The notes beneath the pieces were generated by a model. It was not told the origin of the DNA. It did no database searches and worked only from the letters and a program-made list of their open reading frames with translations. Both the position numbers and the translations under genes were made by a program. Shown here in pieces: positions 44,970-53,400 of a stretch of 64,000 bases of DNA (position 1 is its first letter; every line of letters starts with the position of its first letter). The DNA comes from Caldilineaceae bacterium (GTDB taxonomy: Bacteria > Chloroflexota > Anaerolineae > Caldilineales > Caldilineaceae): contig JALHQH010000034.1 in the NCBI GenBank assembly GCA_022842065.1, positions 1 to 64,000 of the forward strand, written 5' to 3'.

Positions 44970-47090
44970 ATGAGCGAAACCGAACAAGCCCTGCCCGGCA
45001 CAACCTATCTAGCGCCGGCGCGACGCACGGCCTTTTATGAGCATTATCAAAAACAATATAGCCAGACGCTGGCTTGGCTGCAAATCGCCCTGCAGCAAGC
45101 CGCGCACCAACGCGATCAACAGCGACCCAGCGACAGGGCGAATCAGACCGCGCTGCGTGAAAAACTGGCGCAATCCAGTGGCTTTGCGCAGGCATGGGCA
45201 GGCGTAAGCCAAGTGACGAAAAGCCCAACCCCCAGTGGGGCCACAACCTATTGCATTCAGAACGAACTGGGTTTGCTGTACACTGGCTTGCTTTGGGAAC
45301 CTGCACCGGCGACCCCGTTGCGTGGGGCTGTCATTCTTGCGGGGGAAACGGAGCCTGTCACCCAAGCGTTGATCGCTGCTTACCGGGCGCAGGGGCTACG
45401 GGTGATTGTGCCGTGTCTGGCGCACACCCAGCACAGCTTTCAGGATCACCCCACCCGCCACTGGTATCATTTTGGCGATGATGAGTTGCTCCAGCTTTTT
45501 TTCTTCATTGTCGGCGGCAGTTTGGCCGGGCTGGAGGCCGCCGAGTTGTTGACAATTGCACAGGCGTTGACCGTACAGGAGGGGGTACACACACCCGTTG
45601 TGTTGCACAGCGCTGGTCGCCATCTACTGAGCGCCGCCGTGGCAGCGGCCCTTGCCCCCGGTTTGGCCGGAGCAACCAGCCAGCCTATTCGAGCGCTGGT
45701 CTTGCCAGAGACGGTTGCGCGGCTGGACCACCAGGAAAGCGATGAACGGATCAATCTGATCTGGAATTTCCATAACGATTTTGATGGGTTGACGCTCTTC
45801 GATCTGGCGGGCGCTGATCTGCTCTTTGTGGAAGCAACCCCGACGCCTTCAGCTTCGTTGAGCCGGGCGTTGGCTTGGTTTGGGCAACCATCTACCATGC
45901 CCCAGCCGCGGGTCACGTCGCTGGTTGCCCCCGCTTTGTCAACGTTGGCGGCTAGGGTCTCGCTGCTGTTGGGGGTGGAGCCATCCCCCGCCCCGCCGGC
46001 CACTTTGCCCACCATTGATCTGGCGCTAGCGCACGCCGCTCAGCTTTATCAAGAGGCGTTGGCAAGTAAGGTTGCTTTTCTGGAAGGGCTTCACGAACAA
46101 GCCCGGCAAAATCGTCAGGCGCGCTATGATCTGAGCCAGTTGACGCCGACCGCATATCGCAACCGCGTGGCAGAGAGTCTGGCGCGGGTGGCGGGGCCGC
46201 CGCTGCCGGAGAGCGCCGCGCACAATCCCCACACCCGCCTGATCGCCCGTCACCCCGCCTATGCGCTCTACGAGGTTGTGCTAGAAAGTGTGCCGGGGGT
46301 TGAAGTGGCCGGTTATCTACTTCTGCCCACCACCCCAACCGCCGCGCCGGCGGTCATCTGTCAACATGGGTTGGGCGGACGCCCGGAAGCGTTGGTTGGC
46401 ATTGGCGACCGGCTAGAAGGCCACCAGTGGGTCTATGACCGCTTTGCGCAACGGCTGGCCGAGCGTGGCTATGTGGTCTTTGTCCCGTTTATGAACTGGG
46501 GCTGGGCCTCGACTGCCCTGCGCGACCAGTTGGTCAAACATGCCTATGCCCTGGGCTTTGCCCCCAATCGCTTTGAAGTGGCGCAACTCCACGCCATCGT
46601 CGATTTTTTGCAGACGCAACCCAGCGTGCTGGCCGACCGCATCGCCTTCTATGGTCTTTCCTATGGGGGACATGCCAGCCTTTGGCTCTGTGCGCACGAG
46701 CCACGCCTGGCCGCGGTGGTCACGGCCGGTCACTTTAACGAGTGGCAGACCAAACTGCTGAACCCGGAAATTTCGCCGCCCTTGGTGCGTCCCACCGCCT
46801 ATGTTACGGTTGATGAGGGCTATGACATGTTCAACTACAATGTCTTGAACGAACTGGATCATGCCGAACTGGCGACTCGGTTTGTCCCCCGTCCCCAGAT
46901 GATCGAGAACGGGCTACAAGACACCGTAACCCCAACCGCCTGGGTCAACCGTGAATTTGCCCGCACCCAAGCCGTTTTTACGTGGCTGGACGCGGCTGGC
47001 GATCTGGAATTGGAACACTTTCCCGGTCCACATCGGGTTTGGGCGGAAGGCTCTTTTCGTTTTCTGGAGCGCCATTTGCGCAGGGGATAG
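44970..47090 (+). CDS. Large two-unit alpha/beta hydrolase (acetyl-xylan-esterase/dienelactone-hydrolase-like)
   Basis: A 706-residue protein. The C-terminal half (about residues 430-706) is an alpha/beta hydrolase with oxyanion region ICQHGLGGRPE, nucleophile elbow GLSYGGHAS near residue 567, an acid in MIENGLQDTVTP and the final His in FPGPHRVWAEG. The N-terminal half (about 100-330) looks like a degenerate second hydrolase unit without a clear nucleophile. No signal peptide, so it is cytosolic. AAGGAG precedes the ATG. It may de-esterify imported oligosaccharides or acids. Confidence 0.75.
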   Translation: MSETEQALPGTTYLAPARRTAFYEHYQKQYSQTLAWLQIALQQAAHQRDQQRPSDRANQTALREKLAQSSGFAQAWAGVSQVTKSPTPSGATTYCIQNELGLLYTGLLWEPAPATPLRGAVILAGETEPVTQALIAAYRAQGLRVIVPCLAHTQHSFQDHPTRHWYHFGDDELLQLFFFIVGGSLAGLEAAELLTIAQALTVQEGVHTPVVLHSAGRHLLSAAVAAALAPGLAGATSQPIRALVLPETVARLDHQESDERINLIWNFHNDFDGLTLFDLAGADLLFVEATPTPSASLSRALAWFGQPSTMPQPRVTSLVAPALSTLAARVSLLLGVEPSPAPPATLPTIDLALAHAAQLYQEALASKVAFLEGLHEQARQNRQARYDLSQLTPTAYRNRVAESLARVAGPPLPESAAHNPHTRLIARHPAYALYEVVLESVPGVEVAGYLLLPTTPTAAPAVICQHGLGGRPEALVGIGDRLEGHQWVYDRFAQRLAERGYVVFVPFMNWGWASTALRDQLVKHAYALGFAPNRFEVAQLHAIVDFLQTQPSVLADRIAFYGLSYGGHASLWLCAHEPRLAAVVTAGHFNEWQTKLLNPEISPPLVRPTAYVTVDEGYDMFNYNVLNELDHAELATRFVPRPQMIENGLQDTVTPTAWVNREFARTQAVFTWLDAAGDLELEHFPGPHRVWAEGSFRFLERHLRRG

Positions 47091-47132
47091 TGTGCGGTTG
47101 CGCAGCACAAAACGCAACGTCAACGGATGCTG

Positions 47133-47179
47133 ACCTCACCCCTACCCCTCTCCAACTTGGAGAGGGGTAGGGGTGAGGT
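47133..47179. terminator. Long perfect palindrome after the esterase gene
   Basis: A 47-bp perfect inverted repeat with 23-bp arms (acctcacccctacccctctc plus caa) and a single-base centre. It lies 43 bp after the esterase stop and 80 bp before the next gene. It lacks a T tract, so it could be a bidirectional transcription barrier or simply a genome-wide palindromic repeat. Confidence 0.6.
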
Positions 47180-47259
47180 TATATAAATCCTAACCCCAAA
47201 CAAAGCATGAAGAGTGGCTGGTCATAGCTACAAGATTAAATTTCCAAAGGGAGCTAACC

Positions 47260-48099
47260 ATGAGTGCTAAATCGGTTTTTGATGCTGCCGCACTGGCGCA
47301 TTTTCATGAACAGGGCTATTTTATACTGCGCGAAGCCTTACCACCGGCAACCTTGCAAGCGGCGCAAGCGGCCATCAATGGCTTGGTCGATCACCATGCC
47401 GACCAGTTGGTCGCCGCCGGCAAACGCAGTGACCGGCTGGAAACCACGCCCTTTCCTGTGCGTTTGCTCCAATTGTATGCCGAGAATCTGAGTGAGGCGC
47501 CCGTGCTTTTTCGCCCGCAACTTCACCTGGCGGGTCTCTTTCCACTTTTCTTTGACCCCACGCTGCTGGATGTGGTGGAGACGCTGCTGGGTGGTGAAAT
47601 TCGGCTCTACCCCAACTATTCAGTGCGCCCCAAGTACCCCGATCTGGAAGCGGCGCTCGTGCTTTGGCACCAAGATGGCGGCTATACCGAAGGCAATGTG
47701 GCGGATCTGCGCATGGTCAACCTGTGGACGCCCTTTGTCCCCGCACGGGTGGAAAATGGCTGCATGCAATTTATTCCAGGCACACATCAACTAGGCGCAG
47801 TGTCTCATGAACGTCGTCAATATTACTTGGAGATTGCGCCGGATGTGCTGGATGCCCATCGAGCGCGCGCCATCAACATCGAGCTTGACCCAGGCGATGT
47901 GGTGCTTTTTCACAATCTACTCTTCCACCGCGGCTTGCCCAATCACAGCCAGCAAATCCGCTGGAGCGCCGATTGGCGCTATCAAGATGCCACCCAACCG
48001 ACCCTGCGCAAGGAAAACGGCCACCTGGCGCGCAGCCGGCAGCATCCCGCCGCTGCCGTGCAAAATGCCAGCGACTGGGCGAGTTTGTCGTTTACATAG
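47260..48099 (+). CDS. Phytanoyl-CoA dioxygenase (PhyH) family protein
   Basis: A 279-residue Fe(II)/2-oxoglutarate oxygenase with the metal HxD in VLWHQDGGYTEG near residues 144-155 and the distal His in LFHNLLFHRGLPNHS. The active-site Arg is expected in the following IRWSADWRY. GGGAG precedes the ATG. It is the last intact gene of the catabolic cluster and a distant paralogue of the enzyme at 40692-41444. After it the degraded region begins. Confidence 0.85.
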   Translation: MSAKSVFDAAALAHFHEQGYFILREALPPATLQAAQAAINGLVDHHADQLVAAGKRSDRLETTPFPVRLLQLYAENLSEAPVLFRPQLHLAGLFPLFFDPTLLDVVETLLGGEIRLYPNYSVRPKYPDLEAALVLWHQDGGYTEGNVADLRMVNLWTPFVPARVENGCMQFIPGTHQLGAVSHERRQYYLEIAPDVLDAHRARAINIELDPGDVVLFHNLLFHRGLPNHSQQIRWSADWRYQDATQPTLRKENGHLARSRQHPAAAVQNASDWASLSFT

Positions 48100-48125
48100 T
48101 ACGCTGTGGTTGACATGGTATAGTT

Positions 48126-48236
48126 GTCCAGCAAAGTTCTGGCCGACGTCCCCGGCACGGCGCAGATGATAATTCGTTGACCAGGCTGCGTCTGCGCCGT
48201 GCCGGGGATGTTACCGCGGACAAGACTTTGCTGGAC
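48126..48236. repeat. Palindromic element with GTCCAGCAAAG ends
   Basis: A 111-bp inverted repeat. The outer arms gtccagcaaagttctggcc and ggacaagactttgctggac pair imperfectly, and the inner arms are ccccggcacggcgcaga. It lies between the PhyH gene and the truncated isomerase. The structure is that of a small non-coding mobile element, but no duplicate or empty site was found in the window. Confidence 0.7.
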
Positions 48237-48246
48237 GATAGATGAC

Positions 48247-48636
48247 CTACGCGCGCCATCGGCTTTGGGCAAAGGCGAGATCCTCGACAATCAGCCGATC
48301 CACTTCATGCTCGGCGCTATATTTTGCTGAGAAGCAGAGCAGACCGCGGTAGCCCATTGCTTTGACCTTGGCCGCCACTTGCGACCAGTCGGCCCGTCCC
48401 TGGCGTCCCGATGTCCAGTAGGCTTGCCACGCCGCGGTTTCAGCTTCGGGGCCACTCACCTGGCGCCAATAGGCGTTTTTGAGGTTGACCATGCAGAGGT
48501 GCGATTGCACAATCTCTAGGCCAGTGTGGGGGTCTTCACCCATCAGCGCGTTATGCGCGGGGTCCCAAATGGCACCGACATAGCGCGGCTCATACTCCTT
48601 GACCAGATGGTACAAGCCCATCGAATTGATTGGCAC
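48247..48636 (-). pseudogene. C-terminal half of a xylose-isomerase-like TIM-barrel protein
   Basis: About 129 codons align with the second half of sugar-phosphate isomerase/epimerase proteins: YVGAIWDPAHNALMGEDP, SHLCMVNLKNAYWR and a conserved end GYRGLLCFSAKYSAEHEVD. The N-terminal half is missing, and the only start is a GTG inside the domain. Upstream is a short tandem repeat and the broken protease gene. It is a decayed relative of the IolE-like gene type. Confidence 0.75.
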
Positions 48637-48658
48637 GGGGCCACCATTTTATCATCAT

Positions 48659-48700
48659 TTAATCCGTGTCAATTAACCTGTGTTAATTAATCTGTGTCAA
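48659..48700. repeat. 14-bp tandem repeat, three units
   Basis: Three consecutive units: ttaatccgtgtcaa, ttaacctgtgttaa, ttaatctgtgtcaa. They lie at the junction between the truncated isomerase and the 5'-truncated protease copy, close to where the duplicated locus begins (about 48764), so they may mark a rearrangement point. Confidence 0.75.
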
Positions 48701-48763
48701 CCTGTTCTGGTGTATCAGCCTATTCTGCATCGGAACGGGCAATCCGCTGGACAAAGGGCTCCT

Positions 48764-49339
48764 GGCTTTCGACCTTGCTGGGCGGTGTTGTGGCACAATT
48801 CATCCCGCGCATGCTTTTTGCCCTGGCTGAAGAATGGGGATGGCGTGGTTATTTGGAACCCCGTCTGACGGCCTTGCATGTACCCGATGTCCCACGGCAT
48901 CTCTTCGTGGGCGTCATTTGGGCATTGTGGCATTTTCCTTTGATTCTATCCACAGACTATACCACCATGCCTTATTTCATTTTTCTTCCGCTGTTTGTGA
49001 TTGGTGTTGTGGTCGCCGCGATCGTCTACGGGCAGCTCCGCAAAAAAAAGTGGAACCATATGGACAGCGGTGTTAATGCATGGGGCCGCCAATACGGTGG
49101 CATGGGCCATCCTGCAAAGCAACTTGGTCACCATTCAGCATAAAGCGTTCGCCAATATCACACCGGAGAGTCTGCTCGTGATAATCCTCTGGTGGGCCTT
49201 ATAGAGATGACACTTAAACTTGGCACAATCTCACCCTATTGCCTTCTGCGGTAGATTGTGCCAAGTTTAAATAATGTGTCTATTAGGCTGGTGGCTGTTG
49301 CCCAGCCGAAAGGCAGCAAGGGTAGGCGCGGGGGCGTAA
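48764..49339 (+). pseudogene. CPBP intramembrane protease, broken copy (5' deletion, frameshift, MITE insertion)
   Basis: A close duplicate of the gene at 55586-56401 that begins only at the region equal to residue about 109 (STLLGGVVAQFIPRM). It keeps the EEWGWRGYLEP active-site motif. The A-run at the QLRKK codons has 8 A instead of the 7 in the intact copy, which shifts the frame. The frame is later cut by MITE copy 4 (49202-49282). Removing the element and one TTA restores LWWALGWW, matching LWGTLGWW of the intact copy. It cannot encode a working protease. Confidence 0.9.
49199..49285. mobile_element. MITE copy 4, inside the broken CPBP gene
   Basis: An 81-bp member (49202-49282), TAGAGATGAC...GTGTCTA, with inner arms aaacttggcacaatct and agattgtgccaagttt. 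It is flanked by TTA (49199-49201, 49283-49285) in C...G. The homologous site in the intact gene (about 56350) lacks it, so this copy is a proven insertion. Confidence 0.92.
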
Positions 49340-49375
49340 GTACTATGTATAACCTGACGCAATTTTCACCGACGG

Positions 49376-50604
49376 CTATAAATTTGGCCCCATGACAATC
49401 AATATATCTTCCCGACGCACAATTTCGGCCGGATCGGGGGTGTAGAGGAATTCCCCCTCGCGGCGAATCGCCAGGACAAGTTGGGCAAGGGCGCGCCGGA
49501 CATCCTCGGTCGTTTTGCCGATCAGGTCGGGATAATCAGCCACCCGCAGATCGCCAAAACGCATTTGCTGATTGCTCCGATAGAGCATCTGATCCCAGAG
49601 TTCCGCCGTATCATGGTCAAGCATCTGGGACGCGACGCTAAAGCCACCCATGATATTCGGCGAGATAACCCGATCGGCGCCGGCCAGATAGAGGGTGTGC
49701 ATGTTGAATTCATCTCGCGCACTGGCGACGATGCGCAGTTTGGGGTTACCCAGGCGCCGCGCCATATCCTTGGCACTGAGAATAATGGTGGTGTTGTCGC
49801 GATCATCCTCCAGGGCGGCCACCACGCCAAAGGCACGCTGCACCCCGGCTGCGCGTAAGTGTTGCTCATCGGTCGGCGCTTCCAGCAGATATAAGACACC
49901 AGTCTCCTCGGCCAGTTCCTCAACTGTTTTGCGCTCCTCAATGCTCCAATCCACCTCGTCCAGGGTGGCATAGTGGCGCTGGCGTTTCTCCACATAGGCA
50001 GCGTGCAGCCAGAGCAAGGTCTGCTTGAGTTTGGCTTCATCGGCTTCGATTAGGACAAAGGGCACGTTACGGCGGCTAAATTCACCGGCGGCACGATTGG
50101 CCAGAATGCCGCCACCACAGACAATGACGTGATTGGATAAGGCTGCGATTTGTTTCATACGGTTTTCCAAACGCTTTAAGGCCATCTTAGCTTGGTGTCC
50201 TTCAAAAACGATGGCGGCGGCGGTCGAGAGCGCATAACCGGCCAGCCCAATGGCAAAGAGGGTGAAGAAGATGGCAAAGGTGCGCCCCGCAACGGTGCGG
50301 GGGGCGACATCACCATAGCCGACGGTGGTCATGGTGATGATGGTGGCGTAGAGCGCGTCTAATAGATAACACAATCAAACCTGGCACAATCGTGTACTGC
50401 GCATCCCCTGATGCGCAGCCCGCTTTGTGTCAACTCTATTTGCTTTGTCTATAAGAAGGTCCAGCCTTCCAGCCACGCATAGACTAGCGTCCCCAGCGCA
50501 ATCAGGGACAGAAAGGGCAGAAGCAGCGGCAACAGGCTGGAGTGACGTACTTGTTGTGATTTTTGCACCAATGCAGTGAGAACAGCAAAAAGCCAGCTTA
50601 CCAT
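49376..50604 (-). pseudogene. Two-TM K+ channel with TrkA-N domain, interrupted by a MITE
   Basis: A close duplicate of the channel at 56528-57631. It opens with an ATG at 50604 (MVSWLFAVLTALVQKSQQVR) and the first membrane helix. Between F and L of the pre-filter segment (WTF|LDALYATI) it is interrupted by MITE copy 5. The rest is intact: selectivity filter TTVGYGD, second helix and the NAD-binding VIVCGGGILANRAAGEF domain to 49376. A TTG inside the element could start a product lacking helix 1, which would not form a normal pore. Removing the element and one TAA restores ttc-tta-gac (F-L-D). Confidence 0.92.
50360..50454. mobile_element. MITE copy 5, inside the broken channel gene
   Basis: An 89-bp member (50363-50451) that appears identical to copy 1 base for base, flanked by TAA (50360-50362, 50452-50454) within C...G. 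The intact paralogue reads straight across at about 57510, so the site is demonstrably occupied here and empty there. Confidence 0.93.
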
Positions 50605-50717
50605 GTCGCCAGTGTACCAAAGCTAGCTAATTCGTTGCAAGCGGCGCTGTGCGTATTAGGGCAAATTTTTGGCAACAGGGTTAAAACCTGCTGCTATACT
50701 GAAATCAAGGTGAGAAC

Positions 50718-50813
50718 CGGCGTTTCTAATCTTCCGGGAAGGGGTCACAAATAGACTCGTTTAAGTAGTGGCTCCTGACCCCTTCCCGGAAGATGGGTTG
50801 ACGAAAACGCCGC
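50718..50813. repeat. Inverted repeat, cttccgggaaggggtca family, copy 2
   Basis: The arms atcttccgggaaggggtca are perfect, with an outer cggcgttt/aaacgccg extension. It is related to the repeat at 22021-22086 (cttcctggaaggggtcac). It lies just after the end of the duplicated channel locus and before the hydrolase remnant. Confidence 0.7.
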
Positions 50814-50849
50814 TTTCCATTCTATGCACCCCTGGATCGCACCACCTAG

Positions 50850-51176
50850 ATCGAGGATGGCTTTCCCAGTGCCGGTTTGTTTTTGAAGGCTTATACCGGT
50901 GAAAATGGCCTGGGTAACACACCTGGTGTACCCATCCCTGTGATGCCAATGGATTTCCCGGCCATTGAAAAGCTACCCCCCACCTTCCTTGTCGCCGGTT
51001 CCAAAGATAAATTATTGCGATCCGCAAAGCTTTATGCTGAACATTTGCCGAAAACCTGCCAGCAGGTTGATTTTACGATTTATGAAGGGGCTGACCACGG
51101 CTTTTTCAATTTTGGCGCCAAAAGTGATGAATTAGGCCATGGCATTCTCAATTTTCTGGCCAAGCATGAAGGGTGA
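50850..51176 (+). pseudogene. C-terminal remnant of an alpha/beta hydrolase (esterase/lipase)
   Basis: About 108 in-frame codons resemble the end of an alpha/beta hydrolase-3 type esterase: PPTFLVAGSKDKLLRSAKLY with the catalytic Asp, and IYEGADHGFFNFG with the catalytic His. The oxyanion motif and nucleophile are missing, and a TAG at 50847-50849 closes the frame upstream. There is no credible start codon. Confidence 0.7.
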
Positions 51177-51375
51177 GCGCTCCCTTTACATCGCCGGCCA
51201 ACGCATGACTCCCAGCGTAGCGCAGCAGATTGCCAAGCCGGTGACCGGGGTAGACTTCGCGCTCAAACGGGTCATGCCGACCTGGTTGCTTAGCGGTGTG
51301 ATCAAGTTACTGAAGCGCTTCAAACCGGGCAAGCCGGACGCGGTCATGCCGCTGTGGGTGGCGATGCAATATGGC
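51177..51375 (+). pseudogene. Possible NmrA-like/NAD(P)-binding protein C-terminal remnant
   Basis: Immediately after the hydrolase stop and in another frame, a stretch reading SLYIAGQRMTPSVAQQIAKP followed by VTGVDFALKRV looks like the substrate-binding end of NmrA-type NAD(P)-binding proteins. No start, no Rossmann motif. Weak but consistent with the decay seen all around it. Confidence 0.35.
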
Positions 51376-51545
51376 TACTGCCGGCAAAGCCCCGCCGAAA
51401 CTCGCCCGGTGACAGGCTGGCCGCCTGCTTAAACCAACGGCCAAATTGTGCGGGTGCCTGAAAGGCGAGTTGCTGGCTGATGGCGCTGATCGAAGCGTGG
51501 CTGTGGGCCAACAGTCGTTTGGCTGCTCTACTTCGCGTGAATGAG
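51344..51545 (-). pseudogene. AraC family helix-turn-helix remnant
   Basis: The minus-strand frame contains RAAKRLLAHSHASISAISQQ, then LAFQAPAQFGRWFKQAASLSPGEFRR, a recognisable AraC-type DNA-binding end. Upstream the frame loses similarity and has no ligand-binding domain. It converges on the NmrA-like remnant. Confidence 0.6.
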
Positions 51546-51707
51546 AACCCTAGATTTTCACGCTGGTCAGCGCACACCAACCGGCCGACAAGCCGCCTTT
51601 GTGGTAATACTTCACCGTGTGGCCCCTGTTTCTGGGCGTCATGTGGCTCAAGTCGCGGCGCTGTCCTTGGCGCAATGTTGTGCTGATGGGGGCCGGCAGC
51701 CTGCGCA

Positions 51708-53033
51708 CTACAGGTGCAAGCGCGCTGCGACCCACTCCATGGCACCAACCATGCGCGAAGGAATGAAGCCAGGAATCTGGGGTGCGATCGAGAAACGCCC
51801 GCGCTCACCCTGGCGTAGGAAGTTGCCTTGCGCAGCCCAGCGCGCGCGGTACATCAGGTCGTTCCACACGGGCACGCGCGCGCGGGTGAACGGCACGAAT
51901 ACCTCCTCTTTCAGCGCGCGCCGGCTTTGCGCTCGATCTGCATACCGCCGTGCAACCGCTGCCAACCGCGCCGCGAGCATCTCCGCATCCTCGATTGCAA
52001 GACTGGCGCCCATCCCAATCGTCGGCATGAACGCATGGGCTGCATCGCCGATGATCACCACGTTGGCCGAAGACACGTAAGGTGTTGGCAGTGGGTCCGA
52101 ATCCTTCATGCCCCAGAGGTAAATCTTATAGTTATCCCAATCGGGCACAAAGGCCGACAACAGCTTCACAAAGAGCGAATCGTGGGCTGGTACGTCACTT
52201 GCCAGGCGGAGCGCGATCGCCCGTTTACGGGTGGCATCGATCTGTGGCCAAGGGACATCTCCAGCGAGCCCCACTTCTGACCAGAGCCGATCGCGCGTCG
52301 CATGATCAAAGCCGATACCAAGCGCGAGGCGCTCCTGTCCTAACGGGAACATCGTCATCGTCGAGAATGAACCCATGAACAGCTCGCTGCGCCCGCCATT
52401 CGCCAGGCGCTGGAAGTGGGCCGGCGTATCTTCACCGCGGGCTTCGACCAGCATGTAGATGCATGAGAAGCCGCGATCATAGGTTTTTGCAAAGTCTGGA
52501 AAGAACGTTTTGCGGGCGATGGATTGTACGCCGTCGGCGGCAATGAGGCAGTCGAACTCATAGGTTGGTCGGTCGCCTTCCTGCGTTCGGCAGTGCAGTG
52601 CCACGCGCCCTTCTGCGGCTGGCGTCACCTGTTCGACGTGTGTGCGGCGATGGATGGTGGTCGTCTGTAGCAGCGAGGCGAGATCCGCGAGGAACTCTTG
52701 ACGTACGACAGTGATACACCATTGGGGATCGACCTTCACAACACCCTGGACCTTCCCCTTACGGACGACCGAGTAGGCGATCTCTGTGTTGGGGTTACCA
52801 CGGCGCAGCGCGTCGTCCTTTAATCCGATCCGGTGAAGTGCGCGACAGGCACGCTCCTGGATGCCGTACTCGACGCCTGGGTAGTCGCTCTCACTCTTGT
52901 TGCGGTCAAGCAGCACAACGTCTATCTGCTCTGGGGCGTACTGCTCCAGGGCCAGCGCCGCGACGAGCCCAGCCGGCCCGCCGCCCAAGATCCCAACGCG
53001 CAGCTTTTTCTCGTTGCTAATTGGACTATCCAT
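51708..53033 (-). CDS. FAD-dependent aromatic-ring-type monooxygenase
   Basis: A 441-residue class A flavoprotein monooxygenase (PF01494 type). The FAD motif is VGILGGGPAGLVAAL near residues 13-27, the DG motif is LIAADGVQSIARK, and the GD motif is VIIGDAAHAFMPTIGMGAS near residue 328. These hydroxylate aromatic or polyketide substrates with NAD(P)H and O2. ATG 53033 follows AAAGGAG with an 11-base spacer; the frame opens 15 codons earlier. Divergent from a TetR-family gene, which probably represses it. Confidence 0.87.
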   Translation of the reverse strand: MDSPISNEKKLRVGILGGGPAGLVAALALEQYAPEQIDVVLLDRNKSESDYPGVEYGIQERACRALHRIGLKDDALRRGNPNTEIAYSVVRKGKVQGVVKVDPQWCITVVRQEFLADLASLLQTTTIHRRTHVEQVTPAAEGRVALHCRTQEGDRPTYEFDCLIAADGVQSIARKTFFPDFAKTYDRGFSCIYMLVEARGEDTPAHFQRLANGGRSELFMGSFSTMTMFPLGQERLALGIGFDHATRDRLWSEVGLAGDVPWPQIDATRKRAIALRLASDVPAHDSLFVKLLSAFVPDWDNYKIYLWGMKDSDPLPTPYVSSANVVIIGDAAHAFMPTIGMGASLAIEDAEMLAARLAAVARRYADRAQSRRALKEEVFVPFTRARVPVWNDLMYRARWAAQGNFLRQGERGRFSIAPQIPGFIPSRMVGAMEWVAARLHL

Positions 53034-53047
53034 ATGTATAATTTCTC

Positions 53048-53122
53048 CTTTAACCCTATCCAGTAAAGTGAGCGACAAGCACGCGCCTGAAGACCATACC
53101 CGACACCCTGGTCGTCAGTCCC
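53048..53122 (-). pseudogene. Remnant of a second FAD-monooxygenase N-terminal segment
   Basis: Just upstream of the monooxygenase start the minus strand encodes GVGYGLQARACRSLYWIGLK. This parallels the gene's own GVEYGIQERACRALHRIGLK in the first 90 residues. Only about 25 codons match, so it is a leftover of a tandem or partial duplication, now lying in the promoter region. Confidence 0.5.
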
Positions 53123-53230
53123 ACGCTTGTTGCAAGCGAGAAGTTTGATTATGCTATCCGAGTGTATAGTAACAGGGTGCTTCCCGATTGTCAAGTCCAA
53201 CTAGGCTGCGGTCGCCGTCAAGTCCACGCC

Positions 53231-53332
53231 ATTAAGTTAACGGGCGAAACGTGTACTCAGCGTCCCCAGACGCTGATCCCCTCTTGACGGGTTGCGCATC
53301 TGGGGATGCGCACTACTCGCTTAACTTAATGA
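53231..53332. repeat. MITE-like inverted repeat with CATTAAGTTAA ends
   Basis: A 102-bp element whose ends cattaagttaa and ttaacttaatg are exact complements. Inside are cgtgtactcagcgtccccag and a gcgcatctggggatgcgc hairpin resembling the core of the TNA-target MITEs. It lies between the divergent monooxygenase and TetR genes. Just after it, gagggttagggtggggttag resembles one end of the element at 20346-20457. Target duplication cannot be read because the ends are self-complementary. Confidence 0.7.
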
Positions 53333-53400
53333 CTGTGAGGGTTAGGGTGGGGTTAGTCGTTACACTAGAACTAACAATTGCAGCTACTGATTGGTCAAGT

